Of a stretch of 64,000 bases of DNA, positions 1 to 11,074 are shown piece by piece. The stretch's first letter is position 1; each line of letters begins with the position of its first letter. Both the position numbers and the translations under genes were made by a program. The DNA is from Lunularia cruciata (taxonomy: Eukaryota; Streptophyta; Marchantiopsida; Lunulariales; Lunulariaceae). Under the pieces are notes generated by a model. It was not told the origin of the DNA. It ran no database searches and saw only the letters and a program-made list of their open reading frames with translations. The stretch lies in contig OX419761.1 of the NCBI GenBank assembly GCA_948567375.1, positions 8,496,501 to 8,560,500 of the forward strand, read 5' to 3'.

Positions 1-460
1 TCACCTCCTGCGTTTCTTGGGCTATCTCTCCTTTCCCCAAGAACGTGGCTCCCTGCTCCAAACCCGCCTCCTTCCCGAGTACGAGTCTCCAATCTGACTA
101 TGTCCAGCAACCCTGATTTCCTCTCTTCCCTTCTTCCTTGAGACCATCGAGACACTTACTCTCGATGATTTCTGTCATAAATCCTGGAAAACTTACGTTC
201 CAATTCCATGCTAGAAAGGTGATCCAAAGTCGGCTCAAGACTTTGATCCTCGCTACTACATCTAATCTCCGAATTGCATGATTTCTCACTGCCAATTCAG
301 AGTTTTTCTTCCCTCTTCCCATCTCTTCTGCTTTCTTACTGTCTCTTGATTTCTCTCTCACGACTTCTCCCTTGCGCACTAACCTGAGTACAACTTTATT
401 TCCCTTTCCCTGATCACCTGCAATACGACTTCTCAATGGCAAAGGAAAATTGCTCGACAT
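1..460 (-). pseudogene. B LTR ORF, N-terminal part
   Basis: This is the first part of the ORF carried in the long B LTR, with the methionine of MSSNF at 460. It reads through the conserved block RRLDVVARIKVLSR and FLAWNWN, then meets a TAG at about 96-98 where other copies read a tryptophan-acidic-serine stretch (WIESDW). The same frame appears to continue to base 1. The function is unknown; the conserved N-terminal region has no motif I can name. Because the same protein is found inside six other B LTR copies here, it is a transposon-borne ORF and not a host gene. Confidence 0.7.
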
Positions 461-480
461 TTTGTCGTTGCAGTTTTGAT

Positions 481-487
481 TTTTATA
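481..487 (-). promoter_or_regulatory. TATA box of B LTR
   Basis: On the minus strand CTCTATAAAAATC lies about 20 bases before the MSSNF start codon. The same TATA motif stands in the same place in the copies at 8625 and 62150. It implies that the LTR's ORF lies in the R/U5 part of the repeat. Confidence 0.6.
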
Positions 488-873
488 GAGTTGCACTTCT
501 TTGTCTTCCGTCGCTTCAAGTTTCTACTGAGAAATCACACCTCCTGCATGCACCTGTCACTGTCAATCAACCTTTGCGCGTATGAGCTGCCAGTTTTGAA
601 ACGGCCCCTTCTTGAATTTCTCGCCCCGACGAAAGGTTGTTAGATTGTCTTTGCCTCGGGTTGAGCTCCCCCCGATCCGAAGACAATTTACTTCGTATGG
701 TATGCTGACAAGGCATTTCCGAGGACTTCGCCTTATGACCCGAAGTCACTTTACTTCGGGTTTCATCCCAAAGACACTTTCCTTTGCCTTCTTCGGCCAT
801 ATAGGCGCAATCCGACCTCTCTATACACTTCTTCTACTTTATTTTGAAAAAAAACAAAAATGTGGGCACCACA

Positions 874-1474
874 CTTAATCTTGAAGAGCATACTTGATCA
901 ATGGTAACTCCTTCATAAGATCAAAACATATTTGTAAACCTTTAAACTCCTACACTATCTAATCAACCATTAATTTTGAGGTTTCCTATAATCATCAGAT
1001 TCTCTTTGCACAATAGACTTGATCCAAATAGCAAAAATATGAATTTCTTCCTCCAAAGCTTGTTCTACAACTGCTACACTAATAAAATTCTCATCTTGGG
1101 ACTAACTAGTCTTTGGCATCTTCCTCAAAGGTGTTAGAAAATCTAATCAATAGTCCTTTCCTTGATATTATATATGAATTTGTCATCATGCCGAATCAAA
1201 TTGAACCTTGTGACATTCAAAACAAGGAAAACCTATTATGATATTATATTCTATAAGAGCTATTACAAATGTCATGAACTTTGAATACTCCTCCCAATCT
1301 TGATTACAACAAGATATGAGGTACAAAATGCAAAAAGCTTATCTACCATCTGCTATCATCATTTGCTACCAAATACCAATTTGATGAAAATATATAATTC
1401 TTTTGTTAATAGCATGGATATGTAATTCTAAAAACTCCCAAAATTAACTAAAAACCTACAACCAAAATTGGATA
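874..1474. other. AT-rich stretch with no recognisable feature
   Basis: No long frame, LTR boundary or repeat shared with the rest of the window was seen. It is probably more of the degraded element whose gag remnant follows. Confidence 0.4.
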
Positions 1475-2110
1475 TCATACTTTGCAAGTGCACCAAACTT
1501 GCATAGGCTGAGCTTTCAATCTGGTTGGAACTAATAATGTTCTTTGTAAGTGGCTTGATATCTCCTTTTGGGACTCTTTGAATATTATGCTAAAAGAACT
1601 CCCTTTGGGTAATTGGTCAAGGTCATCCATTCTCAATTGTGCATTCAATAATACAATGTCCAATTTGGCAATAGTAGAAACAATCACTATGACGATGAAA
1701 CTTTTCTCCATTTATTGTACCAAGTGGTCTTTGTTGGATGCCATCTATCTCTATCAATGCCAGCTCTTCTACTTGTGCTTGGTGTGTTGCAAGTTTTGTT
1801 GAGGTGTAAGTTGAGACCAAGTGTAGCAAGTAAGGAGTTAAAGCAGTCAACCATCTGCTTGGCTTCTTCTAGATGCTTGGGTTAGTATATGGTTACTTCC
1901 AATTTGGTATGTAATTTAAAACCTGTCACAAATTAACCCAAGGCTTTGTTTTCATGTATGTCCAAAATCAACATCATGGTATTATGGAATTGAGAAATGT
2001 AACTTCTCACATATCTAACCTACCTCAATTATGCTAGTCAATCTAGTGCAACTTGATTGTAGCATTCATAACTTGGAATCTTTAATTATTGCACTTTTGA
2101 AATCTTCCCA
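1475..2110 (-). pseudogene. Degraded retrotransposon gag remnant
   Basis: Minus-strand frames give short gag-like pieces. These include a stretch around 1860-2110 ending KHLEEAKQMVD, a pattern usual before the nucleocapsid region of plant retrotransposon gag. A degenerate zinc knuckle follows at 1641-1682 (CFYYCQIGHCIIEC), with spacing off by one residue from CX2CX4HX4C. Stops and frameshifts break it throughout. It resembles none of the A or B gag regions closely, so it is a separate, older element. Family assignment is uncertain. Confidence 0.4.
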
Positions 2111-2353
2111 TGTTAAAATTGGGGCAAAAAATTGTTGTTAAGAACTAAAAAGATGTTGTTAAGAACTTTGATGCTTCTAGAACACCAAAGAAACTTTGAT
2201 AGATTTTTTAGAACATTCTACCAAGGAGCTTCCAAGATTCTTCTAAAACATTTTACCCAAAAGCTTCTTAGATGCTTGTAGTTTTGCTTTCTTTTTGCTA
2301 TATTTAGCTTATTTTGCTAACTAATTAGTTTTTGCTAACTCAATCTTATTACA
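2111..2353 (-). mobile_element. Possible E-like LTR fragment with heat-shock-type motifs
   Basis: This short AT-rich block is rich in TTCTAGAA, AGAACATTCTA and AGCTTCC motifs. In composition and motif content it resembles the clearer solo LTR E at 11075-11488, but in the opposite orientation. On the minus strand it would begin TGTAATAAG at 2353. I see no clean target duplication, so this is a suggestion only. Confidence 0.3.
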
Positions 2354-2970
2354 TTTGAATCCTTGTCTTATAGCTACCAAATTTTCCTATAATAATTCTA
2401 AGAATATAATTATAGGATTCTTTTATTTCTTTCTTAATTATGTGCAAGATCCATTCATCCTATATTTGCCTCTTACTTTTATTGCCATCTCGTGTTCCTC
2501 ATGCCTCCACCTTCTTGTCCATGTTGTTTGCATCCTTATACCAAGCCATATCTCATTTTCTTGTTGTTCAAAATTGGCAATATGTCAATACACATTATTA
2601 CAACATCACCTTTAAGTAGGTGATAAGGTCATGTTTTCATCTAGTAACCTTCTTCTTTCTATTGATAGCAAAGTTCCAAATCTTGCTCCCAATTGGATAA
2701 GTCCAAAAGATGTTACTAAGACCATTTTTCTTATTTTCTAAAAACTTATCTTTCCTAGTCACAAGAAGATCCATCTTGTCTTCCATGTCTTGAAGTTAAA
2801 ACCCTCTATTTTGAATCTATCTTCTTCTTTTCCTACTTATGTACAACCTTCTCTTCTTCCAATCTTTATTAATGAATACAAAGTTGGCCATCTTCTTGCC
2901 CAAAGAGACATCCAACATGGCTGCCAATGAAAAATCAAATATAAGGTCCTTTGGAAAGGATATTCCCTTT
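2354..2970. other. Degraded element sequence flanking a B insertion
   Basis: No product can be recognised. A short plus-strand frame beginning at 2920 (MAANEKSNIRS) seems to run across the B insertion into 8631 onward. That would fit both flanks being halves of one older element, but the match is short. Confidence 0.3.
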
Positions 2971-3769
2971 ACAATTGTGACAACCCGACAAATATCACTT
3001 TTGCGGTAATCGGGTAAGTAAAGTTTGTTCCCGCAGAGATACAAGTCAGAAATGTCCAAATAGAAAGTCAAAGTAACAATTTCAGTTCTTCTTGAGTTCT
3101 TCTTTAGTCTCTCAAGTAGAAACCTCACCCAGAAGAGAGTAACAAGCACTGATTTACAGTCTTGTCACAAATTCACACTCCTTAATCACAACTCCATCAA
3201 ATCTTTCCAAACAATCTTGATTGTGATGATTCAGGCTCTGCCAAAAATGGCACTTCACTGCAAAACAACTTCGCCTCAGAATTGTGTTCCACCCCTCCAC
3301 TGAAGGCACAACTTCCTCGATTGAAATTGCTTCACATCAACTTCGCACTACACTCACAAATGCAGAATACTACCAACACTACAATTCCTCTCAGATTTGT
3401 CAAGGCATTGCTTAGATTGCACTTCACTCAAGATCAAACACACAGAATGAAGATCAAGGCTGCAGAATCCAACATCCAACAAGCACACTGACTTGCACTT
3501 CAAAATTCTTCACACACTCACAAACACAATTGCAAAGTTGATACTCAAAATCAAGCTCAAGCGACAAGCACTACTTCATAGCACTTTGCTTTATCTATTC
3601 TAAAAAGTTATGAGCACTGAACAACATTTCTTTGCAAATGCCACTCTTAAGTAGTGAAGCAATCGATAGTTCTAACAACTATACCATTCTACAACAACTT
3701 TTCTAACCTGCAGATCCAAAATGACAATGCACCTCTTCATATCTGCCTCTTCAAATCTCAAAACTATTT

Positions 3770-6700
3770 CTAATCCGATCTAATGTCTACTTCTTCTTTG
3801 GCTTTCAAACCTGAACCCAAAGTAATTTTACTTCCTACTATTCTGTCCTCGAGTTTCATATCTTCTACTTCTTCTACTAGATCCAGCAATTCTCTTTCTT
3901 GATCTGAAATTCCACTAGTGGGTAGCCCTTCTAAACCTTCATCTCTTGACCCACTCTTCTCTAATGTCTCCGATGGTAACTCCAAAGACATCTATACTCC
4001 TATGCTATCTACTTCGGGTTTGGCTCTAACATCCTTCCGAAGTTTTTCTATCTCCAACTTTACTAAGTCTAATCTAATCGCAATATTATCTTCTACCTCT
4101 AAGATCTTCCTATCTACACGAGTCCTGAGACTTATCAGCAGCGCGTTCAAATTGGTATCTTTTGCCTGTCTTTGCCTTGTCTCCTACACCAACAATTTCA
4201 ACTTGTGCAGCCTTGTCTCTTCAATTTGAACACTAGCCTCTGTACTCAACATCGCATTCATCTTGAGGACAATCTCCTTCAATGGCTCCAATTGTATTTT
4301 CCTTTCTCGCTCTTGATCTGTAAGCCAATCCTCCCTGTACATCGCCAACTCTACTTTGAACTCGGCTTTCACCGTTTCCTTCTCCTTCTCCTTTTGTACA
4401 ATCTTCACCTCCTGATTAAGAAGTAACTCTTGTAATCTTTCTTCTTCCCTATATCGTGCTGCTAACTCCCTTTGCCAGAGCTACTTCTTTTCTTCTACAC
4501 TTTCCATCACCCTATCATAGCTCTTGATCCTTGCCATAGCTCTTGATCTTGCCATAGCATGGATAAGTTCTACTCTTGAATCAGCAAATTGCTGCTTCAA
4601 GATCTCATATTCTGCTACTTGCCTTTCCCTTTGTGACAACCCGACAAATATCACTTTTGCGGTAATCGGGTAAGTAAAGTTTGTTCCCGCAGAGATACGA
4701 GTCAGAATTCGTCAAATACGAAGCAAAGTAACAATTTCAGTTCTTCTTGGTTGCATCTTTAATCTCTCAGGTAGAAACCACACCCAGAAGAGAGTAACAA
4801 GCACTGACTCGCAGTCTTGTCACAAATTCACACTCCTTAATCACAAATCCTTCAATTCTTTCCAAACAATCTTGATTGTGATGATTCAGGCTCTCCCAAA
4901 TACGGCACTTCACTACAAAATGACTTCACCTCAGAATTGTGTTCTACCCCTCCACTGAAGGCACAACTTCCTCGATCAAAATTGCTTCACATCAACTTTG
5001 CACTACACTCACAAATGCAGAATACTACCAACACTACAATTCCTCTTAGATCTGTCAAGGCATTGCTTAGATTGCACTTCACTCAGGATCAAACACACAG
5101 AATGAAGATCAAGGCTGCAGAATCCAACATCCAACAAACACTCTGACTTGCACTTCAAATTTCTTCACACACTCACAAACATAGACACAAAGTTGATACT
5201 CGGAATCAAGCTCAAACAATGAGTACTGCTTCACAGCACTTTGCTTTATCTATTTTCAGAAATAATGAGCACTGAACAACATTTTCTTGCAAATGCCACT
5301 CTTAAGTAGTGAATCAATTGGCAGTTCTAACAACTATACCGTTCTACAACAACTCTTCTAACCTGTAGATCCGAAATGACAATGCAACCTTTCATATCTG
5401 TCTATTCAAATCTCAAATTGGTTACTACTCCGATCCGATGTCTACTTCTTCTTTGGCTTTCAAACCTAAACCTAGAGTAATTTTACTTCCTACTACTCTA
5501 ACCTCGGGTTTCACATCTCCTACTTCCTCCACTAATTCTAACATTCCTCCCTCCTGATATGAAATTCCTATCATAGTTAAGCCTTCTAAATCTCTATCTC
5601 CCGACCCACTCTTCTCTAAAGTGTCAAATGTCAAATCCGAAGACACCTGCACTCCTATCTCTCTTACCTTGGGTCTAACTACTATCAATTCTTTTACTAA
5701 TTCTACTATGTCATCATCAAGAATTGTAATTGAAAGCATGGGTACACTATCTACACCTTCAATTTGTAACACACTTTCCCCTAATCACTCATGTTATTAA
5801 CCCAAAGACACTTACTGTCTGATCTTGCACTTTGGGTTTATTCACTACTGCTATTTCTCCTTCAATTTATGTTCCATCTTCAATTCGAATTGAAATTGAA
5901 GGCATGGGTATTCTAACTATCTTCTTTCCTTACTCTAACTTCCTCTGATCTCTCTGGCAAAACTCCCAAAGTCACCTTCAATGCACTCTGAGGTCCAACT
6001 ACCTCTGATTTAGTCATCTTCATCTTGATGCAAAGTCTTTAGACCCAAAGTCATGTAAACCCGAAGTCCGAAGTCCGAAGTCACATTGACCCGAAGACAC
6101 TTTGACCCGAAGTACATCTACTCCAGAAACTTCAAATACTTGTAACTTCTTCTATAGACCTCTAAACTTTGCACTTTTGGTGGCAATGGAAAGCCCTGAA
6201 CAAGACGCTTCCAACGAGATATGACATGCTTGATTTGGAGTTGTGGTCACTGAGATATGGCCCCCGCAAGAATCCTGACCTATAACTTCTATTTCTCCTT
6301 CGGCGTCTGCACTCCTTAACGTCTGATCCGAGTTTTTCACTCCTTTGACACAAAGTAAACTTCTTTGGGTCTGATCTAAACCAAGCCCTTTGTCCTCTTA
6401 CATGAAGTCTACTTCCTTGGGCCTGATCAAATCACAAGTTTGCACTCATTTCTTCTCCATTTGCTTTCAATTTGGTTTCAGCAGTGCATTTCTTCTTCTA
6501 AACTTGTCCAGAATGAAAAATGTGGGTACCACACCCTTGCTATGTCACTCTTCTTAACGAGCTCTTCTTGATATCTCACTTCTCTCTTTAGGTCTTCAAT
6601 TACCTCAGTCTTCACTATTGCCTCTGCTCGCAGTACTACACTTTCCTCCTCACCTCGGGTTATGATTTTCTTCAACTCCGAGTTCTCTTCTTCTAATCGC

Positions 6701-8214
6701 GCTAAGACCTGCAACACAGTCTTCACTTCTGGACACTTTGATTGCATCTACTTCTTTTTGTGTTCTAACTTCACCAATAGAGGACACGCAACCTCCTACA
6801 GGTACTTTACTCCATCACTCGCTACTACCTCCTCTTGCGGAGCAACTTCCCTTTGCACTTCGTGTTCATCCAATACTCGCCTTCTTCTCTACAGTCTTCG
6901 TTCATTTCTTTGTTTACTTTACTCGGACCTGCATCACATTTTGCCTTGCGTCTCGAGCAAACTCCCCTCTAAATTGCGATCTTCTTCTCTTTGGCCTCGA
7001 GTATCTCATCCTCTAACTTTGTGTTGTCCTCGGCCTCGGCCTCGGTCTCCGCTTGCACTTCTTCTTCCACCTCGGTAGCAACTAGCACCGACATCATTTC
7101 TCCTCCTTCATTGCTGTTGCTACTTGTATCTTTACTTTGTAGCGTAAGCTCGGGCTCCTCCTTGCGTTCCAAGTCTTTGGACTTGCACTCAGCTTCACCT
7201 TCCAAGTCTTCATCTTCTAACTCGATCACCACCATGCCTCGCCTCGGGTTTCCTCTTCTTGTCTTCCAAGGTTTTGTCTTGTCTTCAGCTTTGCCTTGCC
7301 AACTTCTGTTCTTCGATTTTGGAGTACTCACTTTGATCTCCATATTCTTTCCTGTCTTCTTGCAATACTCGTCGATGCTTCTGATTTGTAAGATGTAATG
7401 CTGCTCCTCTACATCGACCTCTCTTTTTAAATCAGGATGGAAATACGACACCATCCGAGTTTAGCAAATTCAACCCAAAGTAGAAATGGGCTGCAAACGG
7501 CACAATGTAATGTGGAGGCAATTTATCCTGCAGATTCCACACCATTTGTTGTGTTCTCCCATGGAAACACCTTGCCTAATTGATTGGTTCTCCTTCAAAC
7601 AATTTGTGAAAGAACACCGCTTGGTGTTTCATCACATAGGTTGTCCTCTCTGGCTTCAGGATCGCCATCAGAGCACTCACAATTCCCCTCTTGATAGGAT
7701 CTTTATAGCTCTCGACTTTGTATCCATTCTTCGTCCGCTTTGACGAGAATGCATCTCTCACTTCTTGGGTTTCTTTGGCTATCTCTCCCTTCCCCAAGAA
7801 CGTGGCACCATGCTCCGTGCTTGCTTCCTTCCCTAGTACTAATTTCCAATCCGACTTTGTCCAGCGAGCCGGATTTCCCCTCTTCCCTTCTTCTTCGGGT
7901 CCATCAAGGCACTTGCTCTTGATGATCTCAGTCATGAAACTTGGAAAACTAACATTCCAGTTCCATGCCAAGAATGTAATCCGAAGGCTCAAGACTTCAA
8001 TTCTTGCGATTACATCCAACCTCCAAAACGCATGATTCCTCACGGAAAATTCAGAGTTCTTCTTTCCTCCTCCCATCTCTCCTGCCTTCTCACTTTCTCT
8101 TGGTTTCACTCTTGCAACGTTTCCCTTACACACTAGCGTGTCTTCCACTCTATTTCCCTTCCCACAATCACCTACAGGACTACTTCTCAATGGCGAAGGA
8201 AAATTGCTCGACAT
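3770..8214 (-). pseudogene. B LTR ORF, nearly full span, split by nested LTR
   Basis: The ORF opens with MSSNFPSPLRS at 8214 and stays open for 212 codons, through FLAWNWN, KNGYKVESYKDP, RGIVSALMAILKP and KHQAVFFHKLFEGEPIN. A second piece (6969-7454) carries YFHPDLKREVDVEEQ and then an acidic, low-complexity region. Coiled-coil-like heptads follow at 6540-6747. The frame then resumes past the nested short LTR at 4184-4408 (MKIVQKEKEKETVKAEF) and 3770-3991 (SGSRDEGLEGLPTSG). The order is therefore globular N-terminal region, acidic linker, long coiled coil, acidic tail. Stops and frameshifts make it non-functional. Function unknown. Confidence 0.65.
4632..6533 (-). mobile_element. Short-form B LTR nested in a long-form B LTR
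   Basis: On the minus strand it starts TGTGGTACCCACA at 6533 and ends GGTTGTCACA at 4632, giving 1902 bp. The 5-base duplication is ccctt at 4627-4631 and 6534-6538. The host sequence is continuous across it, as shown by comparison with 33359-37141. It shares the first ~100 and last ~1.2 kb of the B LTR but lacks the large ORF. In place of the ORF it has a block (about 6010-6480) that recurs at 26575-26770. This defines a second LTR form of the same family. Confidence 0.85.
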
Positions 8215-8904
8215 TGCTTTGTTGTGAGCTTGATTTTTATAGAGTTGCGCTTTCTTTGTCTCTCTTCAATTTGAGTTTCTACCAAGAAATCACAACTCCT
8301 GCATGCGCCTGTCACTATCAATCGTACTTTGTGCGTATGGGCCGCAAGTTTTGAACGGTCCCTTCTTGAATTTCTTGCCCCGACAAAAGGTTTTTAGATA
8401 GTCTTTGCCTCGGGTTGAGCTCCCCCCGATACAAAGACTCCTTACTTTGGGTTGTATGCTGACAAGGCATTTCCGAGTACTTCACCTTATGACCCAAAGT
8501 CACTTTACTTTGGGTTTCATCCCGAAGACTCTTTTCTTTGCCTTCTTTGGCCATACAGGTGCAATCCGACTTCTCTATACACTTCTTCTTATCTATTTTG
8601 AACAAAAAAAAATGTGGGCACCACAACAATGCCACATGGAAACCTCTTTCCCATTTTCAAAATGCTCAAGCAGCCATACAAGAGTTCAAAGATTCCATGT
8701 TGATAAGGAGGTCACCAACTAGCAATGGGCAAATATGTAATAATCAAGTTAGCAAAAGCTAAGCATATCTAAGGGAGATAGAATTAACATACACCTAAGA
8801 ATTCTAAGAATGTTCTAAATATATTCAAGAAGCAATATCATTGGTGGTGCAAGGGCTCCAAGGCAACCAATGATTCCTAGTGCCAAAGCACCAACTATCC
8901 TAAT

Positions 8905-9228
8905 CTAGTTGTCACCACTTCATTACAAAAAACCACCATTGATTATTTAGTGAAAGATTTGCAAATCAAGTTGGCAAGATTAGAGGAAAAAGGAAGCAAT
9001 TTTGAAACCATAACAATGACAAAGCAAGGATATGTAGAAAGGTGCATTTGGTGTGATGGAACTGAACACACTAGGAAGGAGTGTGGTGAATTTGCTAATA
9101 CTATTCAGCAAGGAGTGGTTTTTTGGAATGATGGGAAAATTGCATTGAAAGACACAAGAGAAATCCTAAAAACTAATTTTGGGAAAGGGGGAATGCGGAA
9201 GCTATTTGAGGATTTATTATCACTATGA
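8905..9228 (+). pseudogene. Element D gag, nucleocapsid region
   Basis: An open 92-codon frame starts at 8950 and contains RLEEKGSNFE followed by CIWCDGTEHTRKECGEF, a zinc-knuckle-like CX2CX4HX4C array. The frame ends at 9228, but related sequence continues past the stop with further breaks. Gag packages the element RNA in cytoplasmic particles. It is distinct from the A and B gags. Confidence 0.5.
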
Positions 9229-9851
9229 GCTACCACATCAGTCAAAGCTGATACCTATGGAGTAGAGGTAGTAGGAAATGGAGAGAAAGCATTTCTAAAA
9301 TGTGTAGATTTGGGAAGCATGGGGATCAATGCTCTACATATGATGGAGACAGGAGAAACCGCAAGAGGAGAACTATTGCAAGCGGCTATAGAAATCAGGA
9401 ATGCTACTCAATGGGCTGATCCAATGAATACCATGTCAATTCATGCTTACTTGGCACAAAACTAATATGAAGCTCTCATTGAAGAAAAGTGAAGGAGAGA
9501 CAACATAGAGCTTGGTGATGAGAGATCAACTCAAAGCGATAGTTGAGGGGAGATAGACTCTACCAAGAAGGTGCTCCCCAAAGGCAGAGAGTGGTACCTT
9601 CACAAGAGGAGGTCATGGAGGAAACCTTACCTTCTGATTCTGAAATATCAGTGAAAGGAAAGGGGAAGGAGAAGGGTAAACCACCCACTTACAAGCTTCA
9701 ATCAGATATTGAAGCGGCTACTGACCTAAAAGGAGTACTAGAAGAGAGAGTACTCAATGCCAAGGTGGGGTTTACTCTTTGAAAGATCCTTGGGATTGCC
9801 AAGAAGGAGTTCCATGATGTCATCATAGAAACTATCAAGCATAAGTGGTAA

Positions 9852-10400
9852 TTGACAAGAGAAGTTGCTCTATCAAATACTCTTGATGCTACCGTTATAG
9901 AAGAAGAGGAATTAGAGCTAGCTCGATGTTGCAATAACCATAAGATCAGATTTGTAAAGGATGAGGATGATGATCATGGGATCTCTAGTCACTATATGAG
10001 AGGGCATTGGGCAAAAGCTACTATTGAAACTATGGTCAAGATTGGCGGCATAATAGATCCCATGGTTGCTCTTATTGATCACGGGTCAAAAATCAACAAT
10101 GTTTCCAAGGAGCTCTACAAGCACGGGAAATGGCCAATTGATATAGAGCATGGTTGGGTGATCAGGGTAGCAAACAATACAAAGGGAGAACTCTATGGTG
10201 CCTCTATGTCAAAAATAAAAAATGTTTCCAAGGAGCTCTACAAGTGCGGGGAATGGCCAATTGATATAGAGCATGGTTGGGTGATCAGGGTAGCAAACAA
10301 CATCAAGGGAGAACTCTATGGTGCCCAGATGTGAATGTGAAGGTTGGGGATGTAGCTATTGAACAAAATTTCTTTGTTCAAGATACTACATAATAATACT
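9852..10400 (+). pseudogene. Element D aspartic protease region with internal duplication
   Basis: A 160-codon frame at 9852-10334 carries an acidic stretch, then MVALIDHGSKINNVSKELY. This corresponds to the active-site loop of retroelement aspartic proteases, with the usual D-[ST]-G replaced by D-H-G. The 41-residue segment beginning at that SKI is repeated once in frame. Protease processes the polyprotein. The altered active site and the broken continuation after 10334 say that this copy is dead. Confidence 0.55.
10086..10331 (+). repeat. 123-bp in-frame tandem duplication in D protease
   Basis: The segment starting tcaaaaatcaacaatg at 10086 recurs at 10209 with about ten differences. The period is 123 bp (41 codons), so the frame is kept across both units. 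Each unit encodes VSKELYK, EWPIDIEHGWVIRVANN and KGELYGA (with small differences). Confidence 0.9.
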
Positions 10401-11074
10401 TGGACAACCGTACATTATGACAGTGAGGATGGAGACCAAAGTCCTTGATGACAATTCTACCTATTTCTCAAATCAGAGGCCAAGATAGAAAAAAGTAGTG
10501 CAATTCCTCATTGTACTTGCAAACCATAAGTCCAACTGAGACTACTTGAGGAGTGGTTCTCTACCTAAAGTGACGGGTAGAGTTCAAGGATTTTCTCCCA
10601 GTACCACTATAGGGTGAGAATATAGTGGTACATCAAAGAAGGTGCTCTTGCTTCAGAGAGGAAGTACCTTATGTATAGGAGAGATGAGGTTTTCTCAGGG
10701 TGGGTTTAGTGTGTACACACAACTTGCCAATTTGCATAAAAGGGAGCATAAAGTTGTGCAAGAACAAGAAAAAGAATAAAAGGAGTGGGATTGATTGATG
10801 ATGATGAGATCATATCAGGGGTGTACATGGAGATAGGGTTAGAGGATCCTCTAGGAGAGCTCAAGAGGATGGATTTTGAGCATGAGCATGAGGATCACGT
10901 GGTGGAGATACATTTGAGGAAGCTCTATTCAACAATAGAGTCCTTTTTAGGTCTTGAGGCTAAGGTGGAAACCACATACAAGAGTGTGGAAAAAAGGTTT
11001 AGGCCTGTAGTTGAACCTCTTCTAAGTAACTCTGATTAGCATGCCCAACTTGCTCAAGAACAAAAGAGCCTAAG

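Larger units (their letters stand above)
1..873 (-). mobile_element. Family B long-form LTR, 5' part, runs off the left edge
   Basis: On the minus strand the LTR begins at 873 with TGTGGTGCCCACA followed by a T-rich run, the same start seen at 8625, 37141 and (plus strand) 62150. The order of sequence matches the copy at 62150-64000: a promoter region rich in CCCGAAG motifs, a TATA box, then the start of the LTR ORF. CpG is well preserved, so this is one of the youngest B copies. The other end lies outside the window, so solo LTR versus full element cannot be decided. The flanking bases 874-878 (cttaa) would be its target duplication. Confidence 0.85.
2976..8625 (-). mobile_element. Solo B LTR (long form), interrupted by a nested short B LTR
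   Basis: On the minus strand this runs from TGTGGTGCCCACA (ending at 8625) to GGTTGTCACA (at 2976). It is flanked by a 5-base duplication, acaat at 2971-2975 and at 8626-8630. No primer-binding site or internal region is present, so it is a solo LTR left by LTR-LTR recombination. Removing the nested element at 4632-6533 and one copy of its duplication leaves about 3743 bp, close to the 3783 bp of the uninterrupted solo LTR at 33359-37141. CpG sites are partly decayed relative to 1-873. Confidence 0.88.

Noticed and set aside
2976-4631. Apparent tandem duplication of the B LTR end (two GGTTGTCACA ends at 2976 and 4632)
   Set aside because: A ccctt duplication flanking 4632-6533 and the continuity of the host ORF across it show a nested short LTR instead.
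7018-7070. CTCGGC-type short repeat considered as a microsatellite
   Set aside because: It is only a few units long and encodes the glutamate/alanine-rich linker of the LTR ORF on the other strand.
6662-7398. Plus-strand ORFs of 138 and 135 codons, serine/leucine-rich
   Set aside because: They are the reverse complement of the acidic and coiled-coil part of the B LTR ORF; serine-rich low complexity is what that produces.
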